DNA of 64,000 bases, from the NCBI RefSeq assembly GCF_016862515.1, contig NZ_BONC01000027.1:1-64000 (forward strand), written 5' to 3'. The translations under genes and the position numbers were made by a program. This document shows, in pieces, positions 54,239 through 64,000 of this stretch. Positions within the stretch are counted from its first letter, which is position 1. Each line of letters starts with the position of its first letter. The notes under the pieces were generated by a model, which was given only the letters and a program-made list of their open reading frames with translations, did not search any database and was not told the DNA's origin. The stretch is from Asanoa iriomotensis (GTDB taxonomy: Bacteria > Actinomycetota > Actinomycetes > Mycobacteriales > Micromonosporaceae).

Positions 54239-55378
54239 ATGAAGCTTCGCAACCGCGCGCTGCTGCGCGCGGGCGTGGCCGCGGCAGCGGCGATCGCGGC
54301 GTCCACCGCGTTCGCCGCCCCGGCGTTGGCCGACGACACCGCCGACCTGGGCATCAAGCTCGACGGCACCACGATCGCGGCCAACGCCGAAGGCAAGTTC
54401 GCGGTCGTCTCGCTGTCGAACGCCGGCCCGAACGACGCGCACGGCATCACCGTCACGATCGACATCAGCGCACTCGACACCGAGAAGATCGACTTCATCG
54501 ACGGTGAGTGCGACGACCCGGTCGAGGGCAAGGTCCTGTGTGGCATCGACGGCGACACCATCGAGGCCGGCGCCGAGTACGACTGGGACTTCCCGATCGT
54601 CAAGAAGGACGGCGCGACCGGCGACGCCGGCGAGATCACGGTCACGATCGAGCACGAGGGCACCGACCCGAACGAGAAGAACAACACCGCCAGCGCCAAG
54701 GTCGTGCTGAGCGAGGAGAGCGGCGCCGACCTGCGCGTCTACTCGCCGGACGTCTACACCTGGGACGAGGCGGCCAAGTCCTACACGGACGAGCCGGTCG
54801 CGCCGGGCGCGTCGTCGCGCGTGTTCGCCGAGGTGCTGAACATGGGTGACATGACCGCCAAGGGCCTGGCCTTCAAGGTCTCGCTGCCGGAGCACGTCAC
54901 GTTCACGACGCCCGAGGACGAGTGCGACTTCAGCGCCGACAAGCGCGTCGCGACCTGCGACTACAACGATTTCGAGCTCAAGCCGTACGAGCTGGTGGAG
55001 GAGTTCAACTCGCTCTTCTACTGGGACATCAAGGTTGACGAGAGCGCGCCCGCCCCGTCGACCCTGCACGGCACGGTGACGGTCGCCGCGATCGACGAGG
55101 TCGAGATCGAGGCCCCGCCGGCGATCGCGCGGATGAACGCCCCGAAGGCCGCCGAGCTGCCGGAGCACTTCAAGGACATCGACAAGACCGACAACACCGA
55201 CGACTTCGGCGTCTTCGTCGCCGAGGCCGGCGGCGAGGGTGGCGGCGGCGGCCTGCCCGTCACCGGCCCGGCTGCCGGCATCATCGGCGGCGTCGGTGGC
55301 GCGGTGGTCATCGCCGGTGCGGTGCTGTTCTTCCTGGCCCGGCGGCGTCGCGTCGTCACGGTGACCCCGGACGCGTAA
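54239..55378 (+). CDS. LPVTG surface protein (sortase substrate), copy 2
   Basis: Protein of 379 residues with a signal peptide ([20 protein letters not shown]) and the same general plan as the preceding gene: two beta domains ([36 protein letters not shown]), a short Gly-rich linker and LPVTG plus hydrophobic helix plus RRRR. It is much more acidic than copy 1 and lacks its long Pro linker. ATG 54239 follows GGGGGAC. A strong terminator lies 16 bp after the stop. Confidence 0.87.
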   Translation: MKLRNRALLRAGVAAAAAIAASTAFAAPALADDTADLGIKLDGTTIAANAEGKFAVVSLSNAGPNDAHGITVTIDISALDTEKIDFIDGECDDPVEGKVLCGIDGDTIEAGAEYDWDFPIVKKDGATGDAGEITVTIEHEGTDPNEKNNTASAKVVLSEESGADLRVYSPDVYTWDEAAKSYTDEPVAPGASSRVFAEVLNMGDMTAKGLAFKVSLPEHVTFTTPEDECDFSADKRVATCDYNDFELKPYELVEEFNSLFYWDIKVDESAPAPSTLHGTVTVAAIDEVEIEAPPAIARMNAPKAAELPEHFKDIDKTDNTDDFGVFVAEAGGEGGGGGLPVTGPAAGIIGGVGGAVVIAGAVLFFLARRRRVVTVTPDA

Positions 55379-55394
55379 GCCAAAGAGCAACAGG

Positions 55395-55427
55395 AACGGC
55401 CCGCTCCCACCCTGGGAGCGGGCCGTT
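55395..55427 (+). terminator. Strong intrinsic terminator after LPVTG copy 2
   Basis: A perfect 15-bp stem (55395-55409 with 55413-55427) closes a CCC loop and runs into TTTCA. It separates the LPVTG gene from menG, whose -10 element begins 4 bp later. Confidence 0.9.
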
Positions 55428-55430
55428 TCA

Positions 55431-55436
55431 TACAGT
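55431..55436 (+). promoter_or_regulatory. -10-like hexamer TACAGT, 6 nt before menG
   Basis: TACAGT, 6 nt and GTG 55443. The hexamer directly follows the terminator, so the promoter's -35 region would overlap the terminator stem. Confidence 0.42.
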
Positions 55437-55442
55437 GGCCAG

Positions 55443-56135
55443 GTGACGCGAGCCAACCTGGACAAGCAGCCGCACGAGGTCGCCGAGATGTTCGACGGGG
55501 TGGCCGAGCGGTACGACCTGACCAACACCGTCCTCTCCTTCGGACAGGACCGCGGCTGGCGGAGGGCCACGCGGACCGCCCTCGACCTGCGAGCGGGGGA
55601 GAAGGTGCTCGACGTCGGCGCCGGCACCGGCGTCTCGACCGAGGAGCTCGGCCGGTCCGGTGCCTACGCGGTCGGCGCCGACCTCTCGATCGGCATGCTC
55701 CGCGCCGGCCGGCACACCCGGCCGACCGTTCCGCTGCTGGCCGGCGACGCGCTGGCCCTGCCGTTCGCGGACGCGACCTTCGACGCGGTCACGATCTCCT
55801 TCGCGCTGCGCAACGTGGTCGACACCAGGGCCGCCCTGCGTGAGCTGGCCCGGGTCACCCGTCCCGGCGGCCGGCTGGTGGTCTGTGAGTTCAGCCACCC
55901 GACCAACTTCACGTTCCGCACCATCTACCTTTCGTATCTGATGCGGTCACTGCCCGCAGTCGCCCGGCGGGTGTCCAGCAACCCGGACGCGTACGTCTAC
56001 CTCGCCGAGTCGATCCAGACGTGGCCCAACCAGCAAGATCTCGCGACCCGCATCCAGGAGGCCGGATGGGGTGCCGTGGGCTGGAGAAACCTGTCTGCCG
56101 GGATCGTCGCGCTGCACCGCGCAACCCGTATGTGA
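55443..56135 (+). CDS. menG: Demethylmenaquinone methyltransferase
   Basis: Class I SAM-dependent methyltransferase of 230 residues (UbiE/COQ5 family). Motifs are [29 protein letters not shown], the SAM loop [17 protein letters not shown], and [32 protein letters not shown]. It makes menaquinone from demethylmenaquinone, the last ring step of both known routes. GTG 55443 is supported by TACAGT. The likely menaquinone-chain reductase and the nuo operon follow. Confidence 0.94.
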   Translation: MTRANLDKQPHEVAEMFDGVAERYDLTNTVLSFGQDRGWRRATRTALDLRAGEKVLDVGAGTGVSTEELGRSGAYAVGADLSIGMLRAGRHTRPTVPLLAGDALALPFADATFDAVTISFALRNVVDTRAALRELARVTRPGGRLVVCEFSHPTNFTFRTIYLSYLMRSLPAVARRVSSNPDAYVYLAESIQTWPNQQDLATRIQEAGWGAVGWRNLSAGIVALHRATRM

Positions 56136-56189
56136 AGATTATCCGCTTTGCGAATCGGACATCGATCGACAACTCGGTTTCGGGCCCGG

Positions 56190-56207
56190 GGTTAGGTATA
56201 CCTAACC
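56190..56207. promoter_or_regulatory. Perfect 18-bp palindrome upstream of the geranylgeranyl-reductase-type gene
   Basis: GGTTAGGTATACCTAACC is a perfect palindrome about 100 bp before the GTG at 56308, in the 172-bp gap after menG. It looks like a dimeric regulator site. The half-site GGTTAG recalls DtxR-family boxes, but those have a 1-bp centre, not 6. Confidence 0.6.
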
Positions 56208-56307
56208 GGCCGCCCGCAGTATCCCCGGTTCTAGACTCCACCCGATGAGCTTGTGAAGCATTTCACGAGCCTGCGAGGAGCGAAAACCGGCATCCGAGGG
56301 GGAAATC

Positions 56308-57594
56308 GTGGTGGCCGCCAGCAGGGACAACGACGCCGACGTCATCGTCGTCGGCGCGGGACCGGGTGGCTCCACGACGGCGTACCACCTGGCGCGGCAC
56401 GGCGTACGCGTGCTGGTCCTGGAGAAGTCGCAGTTCCCGCGGGAGAAGGTCTGCGGTGACGGGCTGACCCCGCGCGCGGTCAAGCAGCTCATCAAGCTCG
56501 GCCTGACCGCCGACGGCACGTTCGAAGAGCAGGGCTGGCTGACCAACAAGGGCCTGCGGGTGATCGGCGGCGGCGTGCGCCTCGAGCTCGACTGGCCCGA
56601 CCTCGCCAGCTTCCCCAACTACGGGCTCGTGCGCACCCGCCACGACTTCGACGACCTGCTCGCCAAGCAGGCCGTGAAGGTCGGCGCCGACCTGCGCACC
56701 GGCTACACCGTCACCGGCCCGGTCCGCGAGGACACCGGCCGCGTCGTGGGCGTGATCGCCGAGTCCGAAGGCGGGGAGCAGCACACGTTCCGCGCCCCGC
56801 TGGTCATCTCCGCCGACGGCGTCTCCGGCCGTTTCCCGCTCTCGATGGGCCTCGCCAAGCGCGAGGACCGGCCGATCGGCGTCGCGGTGCGCCGCTACTA
56901 CCACTCGCCGGCCCGGCACGACGACGACTACCTCGAGTCCTGGCTCGAGCTGCGCAGCAAGGAGGGCGGCGACAAGCTGCTCCCCGGCTACGGCTGGATC
57001 TTCGGCATGGGCGACGGCCGGGTCAACGTCGGCCTAGGCGTGCTCAACTCGTCGGCCGCGTTCGGCAAGACCAACTACCGGCGCATGCTCACCGAGTGGC
57101 TCGGCGCCACCCCGCCCGAGTGGGGCATGGCCGACGAGGCCAACGCCGACGGCCCGATCCTCGGCGCCGCGCTGCCGATGGGCTTCAACCGCGTGCCGCA
57201 CTACACCCGGGGCGTGCTGCTGGTCGGCGACTCCGGCGGCATGGTCAACCCGTTCAACGGCGAGGGCATCGCGTACGCGATGGAGTCCGGCGAGCTCGCC
57301 GCGGAGGTGGTGGCGCAGGCGCTCGGCCGCACGGGTGCGGACCGCGAGCGCGCGCTGGCCGCCTATCCGGCCGAGCTGAAGGCCCGCTACGGCGGCTATT
57401 ACCGGCTCGGCAACATCTTCGTGAAGATGATCGGCAACCCGCAGATCATGCGCATCGCCACCAAGCACGGGATGCCGCACCCGACGCTGATGCGGTTCGT
57501 TCTCAAACTGCTGGCAAACCTGACGGATCCCCGCGGTGGCGACGCGATGGACCGCGTCATCAACGCGATGACCAAGGTGGTGCCGGCGGCATGA
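56308..57594 (+). CDS. menJ: Geranylgeranyl reductase-family flavoprotein, likely menaquinone reductase
   Basis: FAD-dependent oxidoreductase of 428 residues. The FAD Rossmann motif is VIVVGAGPGGSTTAYHLARHG near residue 12. PREKVCGDGLTPRAVKQLIKLGL and LLVGDSGGMVNPFNGEGIAYAMESGELAA are family hallmarks. Members reduce double bonds of prenyl chains. In mycobacteria MenJ saturates one isoprene unit of menaquinone, and the position between menG and nuo supports the same here. Chlorophyll or archaeal-lipid roles do not apply. GTG 56308 is followed by a second GTG; either may start. SD-like GAGGGGGA is upstream. Confidence 0.86.
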   Translation: MVAASRDNDADVIVVGAGPGGSTTAYHLARHGVRVLVLEKSQFPREKVCGDGLTPRAVKQLIKLGLTADGTFEEQGWLTNKGLRVIGGGVRLELDWPDLASFPNYGLVRTRHDFDDLLAKQAVKVGADLRTGYTVTGPVREDTGRVVGVIAESEGGEQHTFRAPLVISADGVSGRFPLSMGLAKREDRPIGVAVRRYYHSPARHDDDYLESWLELRSKEGGDKLLPGYGWIFGMGDGRVNVGLGVLNSSAAFGKTNYRRMLTEWLGATPPEWGMADEANADGPILGAALPMGFNRVPHYTRGVLLVGDSGGMVNPFNGEGIAYAMESGELAAEVVAQALGRTGADRERALAAYPAELKARYGGYYRLGNIFVKMIGNPQIMRIATKHGMPHPTLMRFVLKLLANLTDPRGGDAMDRVINAMTKVVPAA

Positions 57595-57688
57595 GCACAA
57601 GACCCCGCCGGGCGGGGGCCTACACAACGGTGAATACTCAGACGCTGATTCTCGACAGAGGGCAGGAAAGGACGAGCAGGGGAAGATC

Positions 57689-58054
57689 ATGACGCTCTCG
57701 CCGTACGTACCGATCCTGGGGCTGCTGGCCCTGGCTGCCTTCTTCGCGCTGTTCTCCGTGGCCTCAGCGCGCATCGCCGGCCCACGCCGTTACAACCGCG
57801 CCAAACTCGACGCGTACGAGTGCGGCATCGAACCAAGCCCGCAGCCCGTTGGCGGCGGCCGGTTCCCGATCAAGTTCTACCTGACGGCGATGCTGTTCAT
57901 CGTCTTCGACATCGAAATCATCTTCCTGTACCCGTGGGCGGTCAGCTTCGACTCGCTCGGCCTCTTCGGGTTCGTCGAGATGGTCATGTTCATCGGCACC
58001 GTGTTCATCGCCTACGCCTATGTCTGGCGTCGCGGCGGCCTGGACTGGGACTGA
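57689..58054 (+). CDS. nuoA: NADH-quinone oxidoreductase subunit A
   Basis: Membrane protein of 121 residues with three helices and the conserved [45 protein letters not shown]. It is the first gene of the nuo operon, with ATG 57689 after AGGGGAAG. The 94-bp gap before it must carry the operon promoter unless transcription runs on from the reductase gene. No clear -10 was recognised. Confidence 0.96.
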   Translation: MTLSPYVPILGLLALAAFFALFSVASARIAGPRRYNRAKLDAYECGIEPSPQPVGGGRFPIKFYLTAMLFIVFDIEIIFLYPWAVSFDSLGLFGFVEMVMFIGTVFIAYAYVWRRGGLDWD

Positions 58055-58070
58055 AGGGAGGCACGCCAGC

Positions 58071-58741
58071 ATGGGCATCGAAGAGAAACTCCCCGCGGGC
58101 GTCCTGCTCACCTCCGTGGAGAAGCTGGTCAACTGGTCCCGCAAGTCGTCGGTCTGGGGCGCGACGTTCGGCCTCGCCTGCTGCGCGATCGAGATGATGG
58201 CGGCCGGCGGCCCGCACTACGACATGGGCCGCTGGGGCATGGAGGTGTTCCGCGCCTCGCCCCGTCAGGCCGACCTGATGATCGTGGCCGGCCGGGTGTC
58301 GCAGAAGATGGCGCCCGTGCTGCGGCAGATCTACGACCAGATGGCGGAGCCGCGCTGGGTGCTCTCCATGGGCGTCTGCGCGAGCAGCGGCGGCATGTTC
58401 AACAACTACGCGATCGTCCAGGGCGTCGACCACGTCGTGCCCGTCGACATGTACCTGCCCGGCTGCCCGCCGCGGCCGGAGATGCTCATCGACGCGATCC
58501 TCAAGCTGCGCGAGAAGATCATGCACGAGCCGCTCGGCCCCAACGGCCGCAAGATGCTCGAGCAGCGCAAGGAGCGGGGTGACGTGCCGGTCGTGCCGTA
58601 CGGCTCGATGCCTTCCTCCTACCGCAACGACAAGGCCCGGCGGGCCGAGTGGACCGAGGCGGTCCGCGAGGGCCGCGAGGAGCAGTTGCGGATCGAGAAC
58701 TGGATGAAGCAGGAACGACACCTCCAGGGAGGTGGACGGTG

Positions 58742-58745
<4 letters not shown>
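58071..58745 (+). CDS. nuoB: NADH-quinone oxidoreductase subunit B
   Basis: Protein of 224 residues carrying the terminal [4Fe-4S] cluster N2. The ligands are Cys37 and Cys38 in [11 protein letters not shown], Cys103 in [10 protein letters not shown] and Cys132 in LPGCPPRP. It passes electrons to quinone with NuoD. The C-terminal 45 residues are a charged extension common in actinobacteria. ATG 58071 follows AAGGGAGG. Confidence 0.97.
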
Positions 58746-59514
<769 letters not shown>

Positions 59515-59518
<4 letters not shown>

Positions 59519-60843
59519 CAACCAACCCGAGCTACGCCCCTGAGCGCGACACCTCCGAGGGCAAGGTCTTCACCGTTACGGGCGGCGACTGGGACACCGT
59601 CGTCGGCGCCGCGGATCCGGTCAGCGACGAGCGACTCATCGTCAACATGGGCCCGCAGCACCCGTCGACGCACGGCGTGCTGCGCCTGATCCTCGAGCTC
59701 GAGGGTGAGACGGTCCGCGAGATGCGTTCGGTCGTCGGCTACCTGCACACCGGCATCGAGAAGAACATCGAGTACCGCAACTGGGTGCAGGGCACGACGT
59801 TCGTGACCCGGATGGACTACCTCTCGCCGATCTTCAACGAGACTGCCTACAGCCTCGCGGTGGAGAAGCTCCTCGGCATCGAGGACGAGATCACCGAGCG
59901 GGCCACCACCATCCGCGTGCTGATGATGGAGCTCAACCGGATCTCGTCGCACCTGGTCTGGCTGGCCACGACCGGCATGGAGCTGGGCGCCATCTCGATC
60001 ATGTTGTACGGCTTCCGCGAGCGCGAGTACATCCTCGAGATCTTCGAGATGATCTCGGGCCTGCGGATGAACATGGCCTACGTGCGCCCGGGCGGCGTGG
60101 CGCAGGACGTGCCGGACAGCGCGGTCGCGAAGATCCGCGAGTTCCTGAAGGTCATGCCGAAGCGCCTCAAGGAATACGAGGACCTGCTCTCGGGGCAGCC
60201 CATCTGGATCGAGCGGACGCAGGGCGTCGCCGTGCTCGACGTGACCGGCTGCATCTCGCTCGGCGTCACCGGCCCGGTGCTCCGCTCGGCCGGCCTGCCG
60301 TGGGACCTGCGCAAGACCATGCCGTACTGCGGCTACGAGAACTACGAGTTCGACGTGCCCACCTCGACCGACGCCGACGTGTGGGGTCGCTACCAGGTGC
60401 GGCTCGCCGAGATCCGCGAGTCCCTGAAGATCATCGAGCAGGCCCTCGAGCGGCTCCGGCCCGGCCCGATCATGGTCGCCGACAAGAAGATCGCGTGGCC
60501 GGCACAGCTCGCCATCGGCGTCGACGGTCTCGGCAACTCGCTGGAGCATGTCGCCAAGATCATGGGTCAGTCGATGGAGTCGCTGATCCACCACTTCAAG
60601 CTCGTCACGGAAGGCTTCCGGGTGCCGCCCGGCCAGGTCTACGTGGCGATCGAGGGCCCGCGCGGGGAGTTGGGCGCCCACGCGGTGTCCGACGGCGGCA
60701 CCCGGCCCTACCGGGTGCACTTCCGCGAGCCCAGCTTCGTGAACCTGCAAGCGCTTCCCGCGATGGCCGAAGGCGGCCTGATCGCCGACGTCATCGCCGG
60801 CGGCGCCTCGCTGGACCCGGTGATGGGTGGGTGTGACCGATGA
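59515..60843 (+). CDS. nuoD: NADH-quinone oxidoreductase subunit D
   Basis: Protein of 442 residues, 49-kDa subunit of Complex I that forms the quinone pocket with NuoB. Motifs include [50 protein letters not shown] and [28 protein letters not shown] 59515 overlaps the nuoC stop (GTGA). Confidence 0.97.
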
Positions 60844-61556
60844 CGACGCCAACGACGGTCTTCGACGAGGAGATCCGGCAGCGGGCCCGGGAGATACTGG
60901 CCCGCTACCCGGCCGACCGCACCCGGTCCGCCCTGCTGCCGCTGCTGCACCTCGTGCAGTCCGTCGAAGGGCACGTCTCGCCGGCCGGTGTGGAGTTCTG
61001 CGCCGAGGTGCTCGGCATCAACAAGGCCCAGGTCGGTGCGGTCGCGTCGTTCTACACGATGTACAAGCGCCGCCCGACCGGTGACTGGCTGGTCAGCGTC
61101 TGCACCAACACGATGTGCAACGTGCTCGGCGGCCAGGAGGTCTACGACACGCTCAGCGAGCACCTGGGCGTCGGGCACGACGAGACCACCGGCGACGGCT
61201 CGATCACGCTCGAGCACGCCGAATGCCTGGCCGCGTGCGACTACGGCCCGGTCATGACGGTCAACTACGACTTCTTCGACAACGTGACCCCCGGGTCGGC
61301 GACGGACCTGGTCGACGACCTCCGCCGGGGCAACCGCCCGCAGCCCAGCCGCGGCGCCCGGCTCTGCACGCTCAAGGAGATGTCGCTCCAGCTGGCCGGT
61401 TTCCCGGACACCCGGGACGACGCGGTCGCCGACGGAGTGCCGGGTGAACCGACGCTGCGCGGCCTGCAACTCGCACAGCAGCACGGCATCGCGGTCGCGG
61501 GGTTCAACCCGGACACCCCGATCAAGAAGGCCGGCGCCAAGGAGGACAAGAAGTGA
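60840..61556 (+). CDS. nuoE: NADH-quinone oxidoreductase subunit E
   Basis: Protein of 238 residues with the [2Fe-2S] cluster N1a, ligands Cys88 and Cys93 in CTNTMC and Cys129 and Cys133 in CLAAC. It lies in the NADH-oxidising module. The C-terminal 60 residues are a charged extension with [10 protein letters not shown] at the end. ATG 60840 overlaps the nuoD stop (ATGA). Confidence 0.96.
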   Translation: MTTPTTVFDEEIRQRAREILARYPADRTRSALLPLLHLVQSVEGHVSPAGVEFCAEVLGINKAQVGAVASFYTMYKRRPTGDWLVSVCTNTMCNVLGGQEVYDTLSEHLGVGHDETTGDGSITLEHAECLAACDYGPVMTVNYDFFDNVTPGSATDLVDDLRRGNRPQPSRGARLCTLKEMSLQLAGFPDTRDDAVADGVPGEPTLRGLQLAQQHGIAVAGFNPDTPIKKAGAKEDKK

Positions 61557-62872
61557 CCACAGCTCCGCGGCGGGAAGTCCTCGAGAAGCTCACGCCGGTC
61601 CTGACCAAGCGCTGGCTGTCGCCCAACGCCTGGGCGCTGCGGACCTACGAGCAGCTCGACGGCTACCAGGCGCTGAAGAAGGCGCTCAAGGCGCACCCGG
61701 ACGACCTGATCCAGCTCATCAAGGACTCGGGCCTGCGCGGGCGCGGCGGTGCCGGCTTCCCGACCGGGCTCAAGTGGGGCTTCATCCCGCAGGGCGACGG
61801 CAAGCCCCACTACCTCGTCGTCAACGCCGACGAGGGCGAGCCGGGCACCTGCAAGGACCTGCCGCTGATGACCCACGACCCGCACTCGCTGATCGAGGGC
61901 GTGATCATCGCCAGCTACGCGATCCGCGCCGAGCGGGCCTACATCTACATCCGCGGCGAGGCGGTGCACGCCGCGCGCCGGCTGCGCAACGCGGTCGTCG
62001 AGGCGTACGACAAGGGCTACATCGGCCAAAACATCCTCGGGTCGGGCTTCAACCTCGAGGTGGTCGTGCACAGCGGCGCCGGCGCCTACATCTGCGGCGA
62101 GGAGACGGCGCTGCTCGACTCGCTCGAGGGCTTCCGCGGCCAGCCCCGGCTGCGCCCGCCGTTCCCCGCGACGCACGGCCTCTACGCCTCGCCGACGGTG
62201 GTCAACAACGTCGGCACGATCGCCAGCGTCCCCTACATCGTGCTCGGCGGCGCCGACTGGTGGCGCACGATGGGCACCGAGAAGTCGTCCGGCCCGATGA
62301 TCTACTCGCTCTCGGGGCGGATCAACAACCCCGGCCAGTACGAGTGCTCGATGGGCATCACCCTGCGCGAGCTGATCGAGCTGGCCGGCGGCATGCGGCC
62401 CGGGCACGAGCTGCGGTTCTGGACCCCGGGCGGCTCGTCGACCCCGCTGCTCACGGCCGACCACCTGGACGTGCCGCTCGACTTCGAGGGCGTCGCGGGC
62501 GCCGGCAGCATCCTCGGCACCACGGCGACGCAGATCTTCTCCGACCAGGACTGCCCGGTCTACGCGACCTACCGGTGGCTGGAGTTCTACCACCACGAGT
62601 CGTGCGGCAAGTGCACGCCGTGCCGCGAGGGCAACTACTGGATGGTCCGGGTCTACGAGCGGATCCTGTCCGGTCGGGGCACCCACGAAGACCTCGACAC
62701 GCTGCTCGACACCTGTGACAACATCCTGGGCCGCTCGTTCTGCGGTCTGGGCGACGGCGCGACGAGCCCGGTGACGTCCTCGTTGCAGTACTTCAAGCAG
62801 GACTACCTCGACTACATCGAGGGCCGGACGGCTCCCCGGCTGTCCGAGAAGGCTCTCGTGGGGGCGCACTGA
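61553..62872 (+). CDS. nuoF: NADH-quinone oxidoreductase subunit F
   Basis: Protein of 439 residues that binds NADH and FMN. The FMN/NADH glycine-rich segments are [18 protein letters not shown] and [12 protein letters not shown]. The [4Fe-4S] cluster N3 uses the [12 protein letters not shown] cysteines plus a later Cys in [14 protein letters not shown] 61553 overlaps the nuoE stop (GTGA). Confidence 0.97.
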   Translation: MTTAPRREVLEKLTPVLTKRWLSPNAWALRTYEQLDGYQALKKALKAHPDDLIQLIKDSGLRGRGGAGFPTGLKWGFIPQGDGKPHYLVVNADEGEPGTCKDLPLMTHDPHSLIEGVIIASYAIRAERAYIYIRGEAVHAARRLRNAVVEAYDKGYIGQNILGSGFNLEVVVHSGAGAYICGEETALLDSLEGFRGQPRLRPPFPATHGLYASPTVVNNVGTIASVPYIVLGGADWWRTMGTEKSSGPMIYSLSGRINNPGQYECSMGITLRELIELAGGMRPGHELRFWTPGGSSTPLLTADHLDVPLDFEGVAGAGSILGTTATQIFSDQDCPVYATYRWLEFYHHESCGKCTPCREGNYWMVRVYERILSGRGTHEDLDTLLDTCDNILGRSFCGLGDGATSPVTSSLQYFKQDYLDYIEGRTAPRLSEKALVGAH

Positions 62873-64000
62873 TGACCGACGTAGCTAAGAAGGCCGACGA
62901 GGTCACCCTGACCATCGACGGCGTCGAGGTGACCGCGCCGAAGGGCACGCTGCTGATCCGGGTTGCCGAGCAGCTCGGCATCGCGATCCCGCGGTTCTGC
63001 GACCACCCGCTGCTGGCGCCCGCGGGCGCGTGCCGGCAGTGCCTGGTCGAGGTCGAGGGGCAGCGCAAGCCGGTCGCCTCGTGCACCCAGCCGATCGCCG
63101 ACGGCATGGTGGTCAAGACCCAGCTCACCTCTCCGGTCGCCAAGAAGGCGCAGGAGGGCATCATGGAGCTGCTCCTGATCAACCACCCGCTCGACTGCCC
63201 GATGTGTGACAAGGGCGGCGAGTGCCCGCTGCAGAACCAGGCGATGTCGACCGGCCGGGCCGACTCGCGGTTCCACGAGCACAAGCGGGAGTACCCGAAG
63301 CCGATCAACATCTCCTCGCAGGTCCTGCTCGACCGCGAGCGCTGCGTGCTCTGCCAGCGCTGCACCCGGTTCTCCGAGGAGATCGCCGGCGACAAGTTCA
63401 TCGACCTGATGAACCGCAGCAGCAACGAAGAGATCAACGTCTACCGCGACGAGGTGTACGACGCGGAGGCGGGCGAAGAGGCCGAGGGCGACGTTCCCTT
63501 CAACTCCTACTTCTCCGGCAACACCGTGCAGATCTGCCCGGTCGGCGCGCTGACCGGTGCCCAGTACCGCTTCCGCTCCCGCCCGTTCGACCTCGTCTCG
63601 AGCCCGTCGATGTGCGAGCACTGCGCCTCAGGCTGCGCACAGCGCACCGACCACCGCCGCGGCAAGGTGCTGCGCCGGCTGGCCGGCGACGACGCGGCGG
63701 TCAACGAGGAGTGGAACTGCGACAAGGGCCGGTGGGGCTTCCGCTACGCGACCGCCACCGACCGGCTCACCACCCCGCTGATCCGCGACGCACAGAGCGG
63801 TGAGCTGCGCGAGGCGTCCTGGAGCGAGGCGCTGCGCGTCGCCGCCGACGGCCTGCGCACCGCCCGCGACGGCGCACACGGCGTCGGCGTGCTCACCGGC
63901 GGCCGGCTGACCGTCGAGGACGCGTACGCGTACGCGAAGTTCGCCCGCGTCGCCCTGCACACCAACGACATCGACTTCCGCGCGCGGCCGCTGTCGACGG
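62872..64000 (+). CDS. nuoG: NADH-quinone oxidoreductase subunit G (3' end beyond the window)
   Basis: The first 376 codons of the large iron-sulfur subunit are present; the reading frame stays open to the window end. In order there is a [2Fe-2S] ferredoxin domain ([17 protein letters not shown] and SCTQP), the HxxxCxxCx5C cluster ([14 protein letters not shown]), a [4Fe-4S] site (RCVLCQRC and CPVGAL) and a molybdopterin-oxidoreductase-type 4Fe-4S region (CEHCASGC with a further Cys in [10 protein letters not shown]), so the extra N7-type cluster is retained. ATG 62872 overlaps the nuoF stop by one base. nuoH to nuoN should follow outside. Confidence 0.96.
   Translation, partial: MTDVAKKADEVTLTIDGVEVTAPKGTLLIRVAEQLGIAIPRFCDHPLLAPAGACRQCLVEVEGQRKPVASCTQPIADGMVVKTQLTSPVAKKAQEGIMELLLINHPLDCPMCDKGGECPLQNQAMSTGRADSRFHEHKREYPKPINISSQVLLDRERCVLCQRCTRFSEEIAGDKFIDLMNRSSNEEINVYRDEVYDAEAGEEAEGDVPFNSYFSGNTVQICPVGALTGAQYRFRSRPFDLVSSPSMCEHCASGCAQRTDHRRGKVLRRLAGDDAAVNEEWNCDKGRWGFRYATATDRLTTPLIRDAQSGELREASWSEALRVAADGLRTARDGAHGVGVLTGGRLTVEDAYAYAKFARVALHTNDIDFRARPLST

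Noticed and set aside
56190-56207. Calling the palindrome an IdeR/DmdR iron box
   Set aside because: The half-sites are separated by 6 bp rather than 1 bp, so the 19-bp iron-box consensus is not met.

Overview
The window reads as a piece of chromosome from a high-GC actinomycete. GTG and TTG starts are common, ATGA/GTGA/TTGA stop-start overlaps are frequent, and the gene content is typically actinobacterial: a BldC-like regulator, a futalosine-route menaquinone pathway, paaABCDE, LPVTG surface proteins and a complete-type nuo operon. The lineage is probably Micromonosporaceae, but this rests on gene flavour and the palindromic elements, not on a comparison. No phage, IS element, tRNA, rRNA or CRISPR array was seen.

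Layout: 1-3282 holds the 3' part of a hybrid histidine kinase, a response regulator and a convergent STAS protein, separated by a large nested palindrome. 3382-9309 is hemL, a histidine phosphatase and the System II cytochrome c maturation set (ResA-like, CcdA, ResB, CcsB). 9390-14084 has a large secreted beta-helix protein, a PH-domain membrane protein and an ECF sigma factor with its membrane partner. 14134-18139 carries UbiD-, UbiA- and UbiX-type genes of the late futalosine pathway, with a class I terpene synthase gene wedged in. 18146-25953 has a BldC-like protein, an Lrp regulator with a cysteine-desulfhydrase-like enzyme, a glycolipid-binding-type protein, a DEAD-box helicase, a proline-rich tail-anchored protein and an NlpC/P60 hydrolase. 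26171-31005 has mqnE, a DUF4229 protein and two divergent secreted proteases. 31088-34071 is a cobalamin riboswitch with a btuFCD transporter. 34101-39847 has an unrecognised gene, a BNR propeller, a HelD-like helicase and an ArsR/MFS pair with an evident operator. 39884-43698 has mqnA and three tandem serine-hydrolase-like genes. 44027-47628 is paaABCDE. 47616-51268 is a SWIM/SNF2 pair. 51355-52545 is mqnC. 52867-55378 holds two LPVTG proteins. 55443-64000 has menG, a geranylgeranyl-reductase-family gene and nuoABCDEF plus the start of nuoG.

The theme is respiration. Heme synthesis, cytochrome c assembly, menaquinone synthesis (mqnA, mqnC, mqnE, the UbiD/UbiA/UbiX trio, menG, a likely menaquinone reductase) and Complex I, which uses menaquinone, lie within 64 kb with accessory genes between them. 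MqnB and MqnD were not seen here. Many single-gene units have a TANNNT -10-like hexamer 6-9 nt before the start codon, suggesting leaderless transcripts. The items most worth following up are two palindromic elements (one at the tips of two convergent genes, one inserted in frame in ccdA), the terpene synthase inside the menaquinone locus, the ArsR operator enclosing a start codon, the B12 riboswitch expression platform, and the serine-hydrolase triplet.
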